64,000 bases of DNA from Pseudomonas sp. SCA2728.1_7 (GCF_018138145.1 NZ_CP073104.1:3348001-3412000); one strand, 5' to 3'; numbered from the stretch's first letter, positions 26,538 to 35,675 are shown. Notes: generated by a model not told the origin, from the sequence alone. Translations and numbers: made by a program.

Positions 26538-26733
26538 TGCGGCTATATCGTGGGTATTAGTCCTTAGGCGCTGAACTTCGCCCTCTATATAAAGGCGTTA
26601 ATACCAACTTGAGAATGGTCTGAAACCCGCCCCTGGACTGAGATTGAGCACAACGGTCGAAGGCATCACCGACGACAGATCGGCGAGCCATCGAAGTCAA
26701 CGAACGTTGTGACAGGTGCAAGGAATTACGATC
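26538..26733 (+). promoter_or_regulatory. leader/promoter region of the glycine-rich lipoprotein gene
   Basis: Nearly 200 bases without a gene. It contains the inverted repeat GGTATTA (26553-26559) and TAATACC (26599-26605) around a smaller GGCG...CGCC dyad, so a transcript from upstream would fold here. No convincing -35/-10 pair can be fixed by eye. Confidence 0.45.
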
Positions 26734-28371
26734 ATGAAAACTCAAGGCGTATGGTGCAAATCGGCAATCGCTCTGGCATTGATTCTCTCCCTTGGCCTCA
26801 CCGGGTGCAGCAGCGGTGGTGGCGGTCATAAGAGCAGCTCCGGCAGTTCTTCGGCGGATGGTACGGCGGGTACTGGCGGCACATCGGGTAGTGACGGCAC
26901 GGGGAGCACAGGTGGCACGGGTGGCAGCGGTGATACCGCCGGGACTGGCGGGACCGGTGGGACCGGTGGTACTGGCAATACTGGCGGAACGGGTGGCACT
27001 GGTGGCACCGATCCGACCAATCCAACCAACCCGACAGATCCGACCGACCCCACCAACCCGACTAATCCAACCACCACACCGTTGGTGACCACCACGCTGG
27101 TGCAGGATGTCGGTAATACCGTCGCTGGCGTCGGCGATGGCGTTGGCCAGATCGGTGACTCGCTGAGCAGCGTTCCTGTTGTCGGTGGCGTTGTACAAAG
27201 TGCGGCCAACACCGCCGGCAATGTCGTCAGCACCTTGGGTGACGGTGTCGCCAATGGCGTAGGCAAGCTGGCGACCGACCCTAAAGGCCTGACCACCACC
27301 GTCGCTTCGGTCGGCGGCGTGGTGACCGATGTGGGTAACGGCGTCTCTGATCTCAGCGGCAAACTGGCAACCGCGACCGGCAGCGTTCCGGTGGTGGGCG
27401 GTGTTGTGACCAAAGTCGCGCCGCTGCTTGATGGTGTCGGCGAGAAAGTCACCATGCTCGGCAATACCCTCGACACCACGCTGACCAACGGCCCGACCAG
27501 CCAACTGACGAACAAAGTCGGCGGTAGTCTGGTACCCGTGATCGCGATGGTCGAAAGCACCACGGACAAACTCGGCACTGCCACCGGGCTCGGCGATCCA
27601 CTCAAAGGCGCGATCTCGCAAGTCGGCACTTCGGTGAACACCTTGGGCGGCAGGCTCACCGATGCGGGTAACGGCAATGCCTTGACCAACACCCTCGGCG
27701 GCGCGTTGAGCGATACCGGCACCGCGGTCGGCAAGGCTGGCGGTCTGGTGTCCAACGGCACCGGCTCGGGTACTGGTGGCGTGGGTGGTGGTCTGGGTGG
27801 CGGCCTCGGTGGTACTGGCCTGCTGCAAACCGTCGGCGGTGCCGTGGTCAACGTCGGCGCAGGGCTGAATGCCGGCAATACCAATGGCGTCGTCAGCGCC
27901 GGCGGCGTTACCGCTACCGGCCTCGGCAATACCGTCGCTTCGCTCAACACCGTACTCGGCGGATCGGGCACGCCGATCACCGCGACAACCTCACCTCTGG
28001 CCACGGTTGGCGCCACCTTGGGCACGAGTGTGAATCCGGTCACCAGCGCTGTGACCAACGTGACTCAACAAGTCGGCGCAGCGACCGGTATCGGATCACC
28101 CGTCGCAAGCCTCACCGGCCAGGTTGGCGGTGCGGTCAGCAGTATCGGCACCACCATTGCCGCGACCAACAACCCGGTCACCACGGCGGTCGGTGGACTG
28201 GTCAACAACGTCGGCGGTACCGTCGCCGCCGTCGGTGGTCTGGTCAACGGCGGTACCAGCGGGGGTACCAGCGGGGGTACCAGCGGAGGTACCACCGGAG
28301 GTACCACCGGTGGCGGTCTGGGCGGTGTACTCGGCGGTCTGACCGGCGCCTTGGGAGGTAACCAACGCTAA
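26734..28371 (+). CDS. glycine-rich repetitive surface lipoprotein (collagen-like in name only)
   Basis: This 545-residue protein has a lipoprotein signal peptide with lipobox LTGC (Cys25). Then come a Ser/Gly/Thr low-complexity stretch with GTGGTGG repeats, a PTNPTDPTNPTNPT linker (about 100-118), a long central region of degenerate VGxxVxxVGxxV repeats built of Gly, Val, Thr, Asn and Leu, and a C-terminal GGTSGGTSGG run. True Gly-X-Y collagen triplets are not sustained. It has almost no charged residues and resembles stalk-like adhesin or matrix proteins. AAGGA precedes ATG 26734. It is followed by a terminator and then a TpsB transporter gene, which may handle it; that link is inference. 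Confidence 0.75.
   Translation: MKTQGVWCKSAIALALILSLGLTGCSSGGGGHKSSSGSSSADGTAGTGGTSGSDGTGSTGGTGGSGDTAGTGGTGGTGGTGNTGGTGGTGGTDPTNPTNPTDPTDPTNPTNPTTTPLVTTTLVQDVGNTVAGVGDGVGQIGDSLSSVPVVGGVVQSAANTAGNVVSTLGDGVANGVGKLATDPKGLTTTVASVGGVVTDVGNGVSDLSGKLATATGSVPVVGGVVTKVAPLLDGVGEKVTMLGNTLDTTLTNGPTSQLTNKVGGSLVPVIAMVESTTDKLGTATGLGDPLKGAISQVGTSVNTLGGRLTDAGNGNALTNTLGGALSDTGTAVGKAGGLVSNGTGSGTGGVGGGLGGGLGGTGLLQTVGGAVVNVGAGLNAGNTNGVVSAGGVTATGLGNTVASLNTVLGGSGTPITATTSPLATVGATLGTSVNPVTSAVTNVTQQVGAATGIGSPVASLTGQVGGAVSSIGTTIAATNNPVTTAVGGLVNNVGGTVAAVGGLVNGGTSGGTSGGTSGGTTGGTTGGGLGGVLGGLTGALGGNQR
28252..28311 (+). repeat. 12-base coding tandem repeat, five units
   Basis: Five consecutive units of GGTACCAGCGGG or close variants encode GTSG/GTTG repeats near the C-terminus of the lipoprotein. 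Units 1 and 2 are identical and the rest differ at one to three bases, so copy number could vary by slippage without changing frame. Confidence 0.9.
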
Positions 28372-28424
28372 ATTGCACCTGGCCGATTCGACGGCCTCAC
28401 CTACAGCGCCTACGCTTGGTTGAG

Positions 28425-28458
28425 GGCGGAAGATTCCCACGAGTCTTCCGCCTTTTTT
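28425..28458 (+). terminator. Rho-independent terminator after the lipoprotein gene
   Basis: A 9-base stem GGCGGAAGA/TCTTCCGCC (28425-28433, 28444-28452) is followed by six T's. It separates the lipoprotein gene from the TpsB gene 48 bases downstream, so the latter needs read-through or its own promoter. Confidence 0.9.
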
Positions 28459-28505
28459 CTTAGGAGAATTCAGCCCAGTGCTGTGATCTGACCATGGAGT
28501 GTCCT

Positions 28506-30176
28506 ATGCGCGTAATGGCATCCCTGCTGTTCCTGAGTATCAGTTCCGCCGCCCTCGCCGACACCCTGCCCAGTTTTCTCAACAGCAACGAAACCATCCG
28601 CAACCTGCCCGTGCCCAACCTGCCGGCCGACGCCTATCGCCCGAGCGCTACGCCCGTGCAAGTGCCGGACGCCGGTGCCGCCGCTGCGCAACCGCTACTG
28701 ATGGATACCAAGATCAATTTGCAAACCGTGCAGATCGAAGGCGGCACCCTCTATCCGCTCAACGAGCTCGCCGAAATCTACAAACCCCTGATCGGCCGCC
28801 AAGCCACGCTCGCCGACCTGATCGAAGCCACGCGCAACATCACTCGACGCTATCAGCAGGACGGTTACCTGCTGTCCTACGCGTTCTTGCCGCAGCAAAA
28901 TTTCAATGACGGCGTAGCGCGCGTGGTGCTGGTGGAAGGCTACGTTCGCGATATCCAGATCGAGGGCGATGTCGGCCGGGTCAGAGCGCTGCTCGACAAA
29001 CTGGCAGCGAAGATCCAGGCCGAACGACCACTGACCCGCAAGACCTTCGAGCGCTACACCACGCTGATGACGCGCATCCCCGGCGTCACGATCCAGGCCC
29101 AGGTGCCACCGCCTGGCACCACCGACGGCGCGACAACGCTGGTCGCCCAGGCCAGTCGCAAACCCTTCACCAGCACGCTGAGCACCACCGAAGACAACCG
29201 CAACGGCACCCAGGCTTTGCTCGGCGTCAGTAGCAATTCGCAAACCTCGATGGGCGAACAACTGACCCTCAGCGGTCTGTTTCCACCGGGTGATGATCAC
29301 GAACATTACTACCGCCTCGACTACAACCAGTTCCTCAATGACGAGGGCGCGCAACTTGCCTTGTCCGCTTCACGCTACCGCGCCGATCCCAGTACCGAAG
29401 TGCTCATCGACGGCGGTGGTCGACTCAGCACCCATCGTGAAAACGACCGCTACTCCATCGGTTTCACCCTGCCGTTGATTGCCGCCTCCAACGAATTGCT
29501 GACCGCCGGCTCGCGCCTGTACGCCGTCGATGACAAGACCCGCTACAACGGCATCAACTTCCCGTTCAGCACCGAGTTCCGCACCGACATACGCGCTCTG
29601 GCTTTCGAAGGCGACTGGCGCAAGGCCGATGCCCGGCAACTGCGGATTCTCAGTGGCGGCGTGTATCAGGGTTTCGACAGCCTGGGCGCGCATACCAACT
29701 ACGACGGCATCGATCTCGATTTCTTCCGCGTACGCCTGTCCGGGGTGCAGAGCAACAAGTTCCTCGATAACTGGCAAGGCGTGCTGTCCGCCGCGCTGTA
29801 CTGGAGCGACGACAGCCTGCCCGACAGCGAGCGCGCGGTGTTCGGCGGGCAGAATTTCGGTCGCGGTTATCCCGACGATCAAGCGTCCGGCGACAAGGGC
29901 TGGGGCGTGGCGTACGAGGTCAACTACAGCTTCAACCGCGACGGCAACTGGGTGCGCATCCTGCAACCGTACGTGGTGCTCGACCGCTCGCGCAGCTGGT
30001 TCAATGAACTGCCGGTAAAGGCCAACAATCTGTCATCGGCAGCAATCGGGCTGCGGTTTGGCGATGCCAAGTACTACAACATTGCACTGGAAGCGGCGAA
30101 GGCGATGTCGGATGAAGCCCTGGACACGTTCAATCGCAGGCCGCGGTACAGCATCAGTTTCAGTTATCAGTTGTAG
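28506..30176 (+). CDS. TpsB/FhaC-type outer membrane transporter (ShlB/HecB family)
   Basis: This 556-residue protein has a signal peptide (cleavage near ALA-DTL, about residue 19), a short linker, two POTRA domains (about residues 70-145 and 146-215, with LQTVQIEGGTLYPLNELAE and VRDIQIEGDVGRVRALL) and a C-terminal 16-strand barrel ending in FSYQL. The barrel loop motif near residue 453 reads FGRGYPDD, equivalent to the VRGY tip of loop L6 in FhaC. GGAG precedes ATG 28506. These proteins export a TPS-domain partner; none is encoded nearby. The upstream gene makes a glycine-rich lipoprotein instead. Confidence 0.88.
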   Translation: MRVMASLLFLSISSAALADTLPSFLNSNETIRNLPVPNLPADAYRPSATPVQVPDAGAAAAQPLLMDTKINLQTVQIEGGTLYPLNELAEIYKPLIGRQATLADLIEATRNITRRYQQDGYLLSYAFLPQQNFNDGVARVVLVEGYVRDIQIEGDVGRVRALLDKLAAKIQAERPLTRKTFERYTTLMTRIPGVTIQAQVPPPGTTDGATTLVAQASRKPFTSTLSTTEDNRNGTQALLGVSSNSQTSMGEQLTLSGLFPPGDDHEHYYRLDYNQFLNDEGAQLALSASRYRADPSTEVLIDGGGRLSTHRENDRYSIGFTLPLIAASNELLTAGSRLYAVDDKTRYNGINFPFSTEFRTDIRALAFEGDWRKADARQLRILSGGVYQGFDSLGAHTNYDGIDLDFFRVRLSGVQSNKFLDNWQGVLSAALYWSDDSLPDSERAVFGGQNFGRGYPDDQASGDKGWGVAYEVNYSFNRDGNWVRILQPYVVLDRSRSWFNELPVKANNLSSAAIGLRFGDAKYYNIALEAAKAMSDEALDTFNRRPRYSISFSYQL

Positions 30177-30213
30177 GGCCGGGAAGACATTCCAGCCCTG
30201 AGTCAAAACCAAA

Positions 30214-30302
30214 GTGGGAGCGAGCCTGCTCGCGATAGTGGTGGGTCAGCCAACAAGTCTGTCGACTGACACGCCGCCTTCGCGAGCAGGCTCGCTCCCA
30301 CA
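30214..30302. repeat. REP pair, GTGGGAGC type
   Basis: Inverted arms GTGGGAGCGAGCC...GGCTCGCTCCCAC span 89 bases between the convergent TpsB and autotransporter genes. Confidence 0.9.
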
Positions 30303-30320
30303 GGTTTTGCGTGGTGCGGA

Positions 30321-32720
30321 TCAGAACGCGTAACGCACCTTCGCGGTAAAACCGTCAGCATTGAAGCCGCTGGCTGTCACGTAGTTGTACGAACCGCCGA
30401 CACTCCACGCACCCATCCGGTAGTTGGCGCCCAGGCCCAGTTCATAGCTGTCGCGCACCGGCGTGGTGCCGCGGCTGGTGAATGAGTCGCCGCCGAGTAC
30501 GAACGATGATGAAGTCGTCACTTTGTCGCCAATCACGTCATGCCAGGCCATGACTTTCGCCTCAGGTTCGAGACTGCCGGTGCCGAGCGCAAAATCTGCG
30601 GCCAGGCGCGCACCGAAACCCAACTCACCGACTTCGTAACGCTGGCTGCCGACGTTCAGCGCTGCCGAACTGCCCTTCTCGCGATAGGAATCCATGCCCA
30701 CGTTGGCGTAACGCGCACCGACCTGCGGCTCCAGCACCACCTCGGGCATCCACTGTACGGTGTAACCGGCCAGCGCCGAGACGCCAAATACATTGCTGTC
30801 GTAATCGCCCTTGGCGCGTGTGCCGGCGATGTAGCGCTTGGACTCGTTGTCATTCCAGCCGTACATCAGCGAGGTGTCGACGAACCAGTTGTCATGCGTC
30901 CAGTTGCTGTAGGCCGTCAGAGCGTGGCCGGTGACTTTGGTTTTGCTGCCGAGGTCGGATTTCACGTCGGTATCAAGGTAGCTGTAGGCCAGACCCAGCG
31001 TGGTGTCGGCGTTCAATTGACCATCGGCGCCCACGGCAATCCCGTGGCTGTCGGCATCATAGCCGGCAACGCCGCGGCGCTCGTCCTGATTGGCATCGCT
31101 GCTCAAGGCTTGCAGCCATACGCCTTTGTCGGTCGAACCGCTGGCGTGGCGCGCACGGCTGGAACGCTCAGTGATCACACCCGACACCAGCGTCTGACTG
31201 TTGGTGGCCGCGCGCAGCACGCCGCGGCTGACGTCCGGGCTGAGCGATTCGGACAGGCGCGCCAGTTCGACATCGGTGCCGGTATTGGCGAAGGCCTGGA
31301 ACAGCGGATCCTGCTCGTCGATACGCGACATCACAGCCGACACGCGCCCTACAGACGTCGCCGCATTCTGACTGCCACCGACCGCCAGGGTGTTGTCGGC
31401 CAGCGTCTGGTCGGACTTGGCCGTCACTACCGTGGTGATGTCATTGCCTTGTACGCCGAAGCTCTTCACATCGAGCAAGGCAGAAGAAGAGGTCACGGTC
31501 AGGTTGCTGCCACCGAGCAGATTGCCCGAGCTGATCAAGGTGTAGCGCGTGCCGCCGGGCGTGACGCGGAAATCACTGGAGCGCGCCAGCAAACGCAGTT
31601 GCGCGCCCGGGGCGATATCGGTGGTGCCAGTGACCTTCAACACCGGCAGCGCTGGATGGGTGTCGTTGCCCAGGTACATCTCCAGCACCGAATTGGCTTC
31701 CTCCATGTCGAAGTCGCCCATGATGGTGGTGTGTGGGCGCACCAGGGTCAGCGTGCCTTCCTGGATCGTGACGTAACCGGACTTGATGAGCGAACCGTCA
31801 AAGATCGCATCGCCATCGATTTTCACCCCGGACAGCCCCAGCAGATCGCCCTTGACGGTGCCGCCCACGAAGTCGAAATAACTCTCGCCGTCATCCACCT
31901 GAACGGCCGCTGTGCCGCCTTCGATCAGGCCGTATAACTGGTAGATCCTGAAGGGATTGCCACCCACCACCTGATCACTCACGTGCACACCGATGGACTC
32001 GCCGGAAATCGTGCCGTTGTTGTACAGCATGGTGAGACTCTGGCTCGGCGAACGAGTGAAGCTGACCCCCTCCAGCGTGAGCGCCTCGGCATTGCTGCCA
32101 GTGGCGCGAATGGTGCCGTAGTTGCTCATCGCGCTCTGGACAGTGACACCGTCGAGCAACACCCCGACGGCATCCGTACCGCTGACATTGATGGTGCCCG
32201 TGCCGCTGTTGTTGAATCCGCTCGTATTGGTATGGACCAGCATCACGCCGCTGGCATTGCTGCCACTGACATTGATGCTGCCATCGTTCATAACGGAGCT
32301 ACCGAGTGTGCTGCCCACATCGGAAATCCCCGTGGAGCTTCCGCTCCCCGTCAACCCGTGGACCGCAATCGAGCCGCTGTTGATCAAGCCCAGCGTAATG
32401 TTGGTCGCCACTGCACCGGAGGCGCCGATGTTGAACCCCACGCCATTCGTAGCCCCTTCGATGCGGATGCTGTCGTTGTTGCGCAACTGCCGCGCTCTGA
32501 GCCCCATGAACTGTGCACCGTAAGTCAGCCCGGGCGCGGCCACCGGCGTGGCGTTCAAGTTGCCATGTACGTCGACCAGATTGGTCGTGTTCAGCAGGTT
32601 GCTGTTTAACGGCGCGCTGCTGATGTCGAAATGGTAATCGGCAGCGGCGCAGCCGGCATGCAGGGTGGCGGCAGCAATAGACAGCGCCAGTAACGAATGG
32701 CGCAAGCGAGCGGTATTCAA
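30321..32720 (-). CDS. autotransporter (type V) with beta-helical passenger
   Basis: This 799-residue protein has a signal peptide cut near CAAA-DYHF (about residue 27), a passenger rich in Asn/Gly/Ser repeats such as INSGSIAVHG, MNDGSINVSG and FNNSGTGTINVSGTDA that fit a right-handed beta-helix, and a C-terminal autotransporter barrel (about 530-799) ending with the outer membrane signature KVRYAF. No protease or lipase triad is visible, so an adhesin or self-associating surface role is likely. It is transcribed alone, convergent to the TpsB gene. Confidence 0.88.
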   Translation of the reverse strand: MNTARLRHSLLALSIAAATLHAGCAAADYHFDISSAPLNSNLLNTTNLVDVHGNLNATPVAAPGLTYGAQFMGLRARQLRNNDSIRIEGATNGVGFNIGASGAVATNITLGLINSGSIAVHGLTGSGSSTGISDVGSTLGSSVMNDGSINVSGSNASGVMLVHTNTSGFNNSGTGTINVSGTDAVGVLLDGVTVQSAMSNYGTIRATGSNAEALTLEGVSFTRSPSQSLTMLYNNGTISGESIGVHVSDQVVGGNPFRIYQLYGLIEGGTAAVQVDDGESYFDFVGGTVKGDLLGLSGVKIDGDAIFDGSLIKSGYVTIQEGTLTLVRPHTTIMGDFDMEEANSVLEMYLGNDTHPALPVLKVTGTTDIAPGAQLRLLARSSDFRVTPGGTRYTLISSGNLLGGSNLTVTSSSALLDVKSFGVQGNDITTVVTAKSDQTLADNTLAVGGSQNAATSVGRVSAVMSRIDEQDPLFQAFANTGTDVELARLSESLSPDVSRGVLRAATNSQTLVSGVITERSSRARHASGSTDKGVWLQALSSDANQDERRGVAGYDADSHGIAVGADGQLNADTTLGLAYSYLDTDVKSDLGSKTKVTGHALTAYSNWTHDNWFVDTSLMYGWNDNESKRYIAGTRAKGDYDSNVFGVSALAGYTVQWMPEVVLEPQVGARYANVGMDSYREKGSSAALNVGSQRYEVGELGFGARLAADFALGTGSLEPEAKVMAWHDVIGDKVTTSSSFVLGGDSFTSRGTTPVRDSYELGLGANYRMGAWSVGGSYNYVTASGFNADGFTAKVRYAF

Positions 32721-32903
32721 AGGAAAGTCCCTTCCAAAACATGAAAAACAGTTTCAGCAGGGTTCACATATTCGTTCAGGCATCCCTACCGGCCCGCCAG
32801 ATTGCCTGGCCTGAGCGCGGGGAAATTTACACGAGCCATCATTTCGACACCATCGAAAAGTCAACGAGATGGCGTCAATTTTCAGATACCCCGACGGAAG
32901 GGC

Positions 32904-33182
32904 TCAGCCACCGCCTCCCGAGCCACTGTCGACCTTACCCCCCTGCTCCTGATCGAAAAACTGCGGGATCTCATGCTGGTAGCTTTTCAGCCAGCGCTGC
33001 ATGGCCTCCTCGCGTTCCGCGGGCGTGACGGTCTGGATCTTCGGCGAGGCCACTTTGTTGCGCGCCTGCAGTTGCAGCCAGCCTTCGGTTTCCTGTTGCT
33101 GGGCCGAGGCCGGGCCGGCGTCGATGGCGTGGCTGGCGAGCGGCAAGGCCAGCAGGCCGAGGCAAAGCAGCGTGGCTTTCAT
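32904..33182 (-). CDS. DUF3613 protein of the Tad locus
   Basis: This 92-residue exported protein has a signal peptide (cleavage near SHA-IDA, residue 19). The mature part contains WLQLQARNKVASPKIQTVTP and an RWLKSYQHEIPQFF segment, matching the DUF3613 proteins encoded at the end of pseudomonad tad operons (PA4298 in PAO1 by position). It starts 11 bases after tadD and ends the operon. Its role in pilus assembly is not known. Confidence 0.82.
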   Translation of the reverse strand: MKATLLCLGLLALPLASHAIDAGPASAQQQETEGWLQLQARNKVASPKIQTVTPAEREEAMQRWLKSYQHEIPQFFDQEQGGKVDSGSGGGG

Positions 33183-33193
33183 CGCAATTCTCC

Positions 33194-33883
33194 TTATTTG
33201 AGCATCGCCGTGATGGCAGCGGTGGAGCGGCCCGGCACTTTGAGTTTTTCCGCGCGGCTCTGCGCCTCGCTGAATTGCGCCGGACTCAAGCCGAGACGGC
33301 TGACCAGTTCGGCTGCGCGGTTCCAGTCATCCTGATACAGCAACAGCGTCACCAGATTGAGCGCCGCCAGTTGATCGCTTTGCTTGAGTTCCATGGCGGT
33401 GAGGAATTCGAACCGGGCGTCTTCGATGCGCAACTGGTTGAGGTACACCACGCCCAGATCGTTGCGGATTTTTTCGTCGGTGGGGGCCAGTCGTGCCGCG
33501 CGTTGCAGGTGCGCCTGAGCCTGACCGTAGTCGGATCTGGCGGCGGCGAGCTGGCCCAGACCATGCTCGGCCTCGGCGGCCAGGCAGGTGCCGAGCAAGC
33601 TGCGATACAACGGTTCGGCCTCGCTGCGGCCGAGCAATCGGTAGACCTTGGCCTTGCGCAAACGCACATCGGCGAGGTTATCCGGCAGGCTTTGCAGGTT
33701 GGCCAGGCTGGCGTGCAGCTTGCCGTCATTGGCCATGTCATCGGCGAGGTTCAGCGACAACTGCTGATCGGAACTCAATTTGCCGCAACTGGCGCTGCTG
33801 GTCAGCGCCTCCCAAGGGTTCTGCCCGGTGTTGGCACAGCCACCGAGCAACAGAAGACATGCACCCGCAATCATTGCTTTCAT
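33194..33883 (-). CDS. tadD: TadD tetratricopeptide lipoprotein
   Basis: This 229-residue lipoprotein (lipobox LGGC, Cys16) has three or four TPR units, clearest in AEAEHGLGQLAAARSDYGQAQ and NDLGVVYLNQLRIEDARFEF (each split over paired helices, about residues 95-190). TadD is needed for secretin or outer membrane pilus complex formation in Tad systems. ATG 33883 has GGAG at a 5-base spacing. It lies 10 bases after tadC. Confidence 0.88.
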   Translation of the reverse strand: MKAMIAGACLLLLGGCANTGQNPWEALTSSASCGKLSSDQQLSLNLADDMANDGKLHASLANLQSLPDNLADVRLRKAKVYRLLGRSEAEPLYRSLLGTCLAAEAEHGLGQLAAARSDYGQAQAHLQRAARLAPTDEKIRNDLGVVYLNQLRIEDARFEFLTAMELKQSDQLAALNLVTLLLYQDDWNRAAELVSRLGLSPAQFSEAQSRAEKLKVPGRSTAAITAMLK

Positions 33884-33893
33884 TACCACTCCT

Positions 33894-34784
33894 TCAGGCA
33901 CCCAACGCTTTCGCCAGGGCGGTGAAGCCCGGGCCGGCGAGGACAATCAATAACGCCGGGAAGAGAAACAACATCATCACGACGGACATTTTTGCGGACA
34001 TCTTCGAGATGTATTCCTGCAGGCGCGTCAGGCGCCGGTCATCGAGCAATTGCTTGAGCGACAGCAGCGACTTCATCGCACCGCCCCCCTGATACAGCAA
34101 TTGCTGGAGGATCACGCAGGTGTCGGTGAACTCATCCACCGCCAGCAATTGCGTGGCCTTGTTAAGTTCTTCACCCAACTCGAGGCCGGAGTCGACCCGC
34201 GCCAGTACCAGCCGCAGTTCCTGGGTCAGCACCGGCAGCAAGGCCTGGCCTTCGTGACTGAGCACCCGCAGTGCCTGCTCCACGGCCATGCCGGATTCGA
34301 AGAGGATGCGCAGCAGCGGAATGAAGGTGCCAATCTCGGTCGCCAGTTGTTTCTGCCGCCGGCCGACCGCAATCACCAGCAGCCGCTTGGGCAACAAGTA
34401 ACCGACGCCGAGAGCAAACAGCGGCGCGATCCACTGCCTTTCCACGGCGGGAAAAAACACCGATTGCACCAGCAACGTCAGCGCCAACAGCAATAGCGGC
34501 GCGCCGATCTGGCAGGCGGCGAACAACGAACGCTGACGGGCGCTGCGCCATCCGAGGCGGTTGAGCAGGGCCTGGGTTTCGTTATCGAGTTTGACGCTGT
34601 GCTGGCCGACTTTGCTGTCACCCAACACTTGCAGGAGGTTGCCGAAACGGTTTTGCCGCAGCAGGTCACCTTCCAGTCGACGGCTGATCTGGCGGGCACG
34701 GCGGCGCTGTTCGAACAGGCTGCTGAGCAGTAACAGTGCCGCGCCAAGCAACAGCAAGGCGCTGATCATCAGGGGCGTCGTCAT
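33894..34784 (-). CDS. tadC: TadC inner membrane platform protein
   Basis: This 296-residue type II/IV secretion F-domain protein has an N-terminal membrane segment, two near residues 95-140, and a C-terminal one (VVMMLFLFPALLIVLAGP). The cytoplasmic F domain contains LLRILFESGMAVEQALRVL and QLLYQGGGAMKSLL. With TadB it forms the inner membrane platform that couples the TadA motor to pilin polymerisation. Its ATG overlaps the tadB stop (ATGA). Confidence 0.92.
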   Translation of the reverse strand: MTTPLMISALLLLGAALLLLSSLFEQRRRARQISRRLEGDLLRQNRFGNLLQVLGDSKVGQHSVKLDNETQALLNRLGWRSARQRSLFAACQIGAPLLLLALTLLVQSVFFPAVERQWIAPLFALGVGYLLPKRLLVIAVGRRQKQLATEIGTFIPLLRILFESGMAVEQALRVLSHEGQALLPVLTQELRLVLARVDSGLELGEELNKATQLLAVDEFTDTCVILQQLLYQGGGAMKSLLSLKQLLDDRRLTRLQEYISKMSAKMSVVMMLFLFPALLIVLAGPGFTALAKALGA

Positions 34785-35665
34785 AGGCTGCGCAACATCC
34801 GCCAGAGTAAAAGACTGCCGACCACCTGCATGCCGAACGCCGTGGCCAGCATGCGCTGCCCTGACGGGTCGTGCCACATGGCGACCAGATAAACCGGATT
34901 GGCCATCAGGAAGTACCCGGCCATGATGATCGGTAGCAGGCCCAGTACCCACGCAGTCAGGCGCGTTTCACCGGTCATGGCACGTAACTGCCGCGAGGCC
35001 TGGTCGCGCTCGCGAATCATCTTGATCAGGTTTTCCAGCAGCTCGCTGGCGTTGCCGCCATAGCGATGATTGACCTTGAGACCGAGGGCGAACAGGCGAA
35101 ACTCATCGCGCTCATAAAGCTCAGCCAGATCCGATGCGGCGTCCGGCAGGCTCACACCCAACTGGACGTTGCGCTGGATCCGCCCCATCGCGTCTTGCAG
35201 CGGATTGTCACTGGCTTCAATGGCGCCGAGCACCGCGTCGGCGAGGGTGCGCCCGGACTTCAGACTGCGCACGGTGTGGTCGAGCAACGGCGGCAATTGC
35301 TCGATCATGCGCCGCAAACGGCGCTGGTAACGCCAACTGACATAGCCGCGCATGGCCAGCGGCGGCACCATCAGCAACACGAGCAAACCGATCCATCCGA
35401 GCAGGGCGAAACCCAGCAACATCCCCAACGCCCACAGCAGCAACCAGAGACCGAGACGGTCTGTCGGCCGGCCCAGTCCTGCGCGTAAAAAGGCCCGTTC
35501 CAGCCCCGCCCAGCGCGACGCCGGTGCGGTCATTTGCGGTTGCCCCTGATTGAGCCGATCAAGCACGCGCTCGGCGCCGCTCTGACGCAAGCCGTTGTAG
35601 AACAGGCGCAGTGACAGCCCGAGCAAGGTCAGGCAAATCACGATCAGCAACAGCGGTTTGAGCAT
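34781..35665 (-). CDS. tadB: TadB inner membrane platform protein
   Basis: This 294-residue partner of TadC has membrane segments near residues 5-22, 70-107 and at the C-terminus. The F domain includes LPPLLDHTVRSLKSGRTLADAV and NHRYGGNASELLENL. It begins at ATG 35665, 10 bases after tadA, and overlaps tadC by four bases. TadB contacts the TadA hexamer in this pilus family. Confidence 0.92.
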   Translation of the reverse strand: MLKPLLLIVICLTLLGLSLRLFYNGLRQSGAERVLDRLNQGQPQMTAPASRWAGLERAFLRAGLGRPTDRLGLWLLLWALGMLLGFALLGWIGLLVLLMVPPLAMRGYVSWRYQRRLRRMIEQLPPLLDHTVRSLKSGRTLADAVLGAIEASDNPLQDAMGRIQRNVQLGVSLPDAASDLAELYERDEFRLFALGLKVNHRYGGNASELLENLIKMIRERDQASRQLRAMTGETRLTAWVLGLLPIIMAGYFLMANPVYLVAMWHDPSGQRMLATAFGMQVVGSLLLWRMLRSL

Positions 35666-35675
35666 GCCGTGGCCC

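Noticed and set aside
26826..28058. 410-codon Pro/Val-rich frame antisense to the lipoprotein gene
   Set aside because: The Pro-rich text is the complement of Gly codons in the sense repeats; it has no start signal or family match.
26734..28371. Calling the repetitive lipoprotein the TpsA partner of the TpsB gene
   Set aside because: It has a lipobox and no TPS domain (no NPNG/NPNL motifs), so it is not a canonical TpsA; the link is kept only as a hypothesis.
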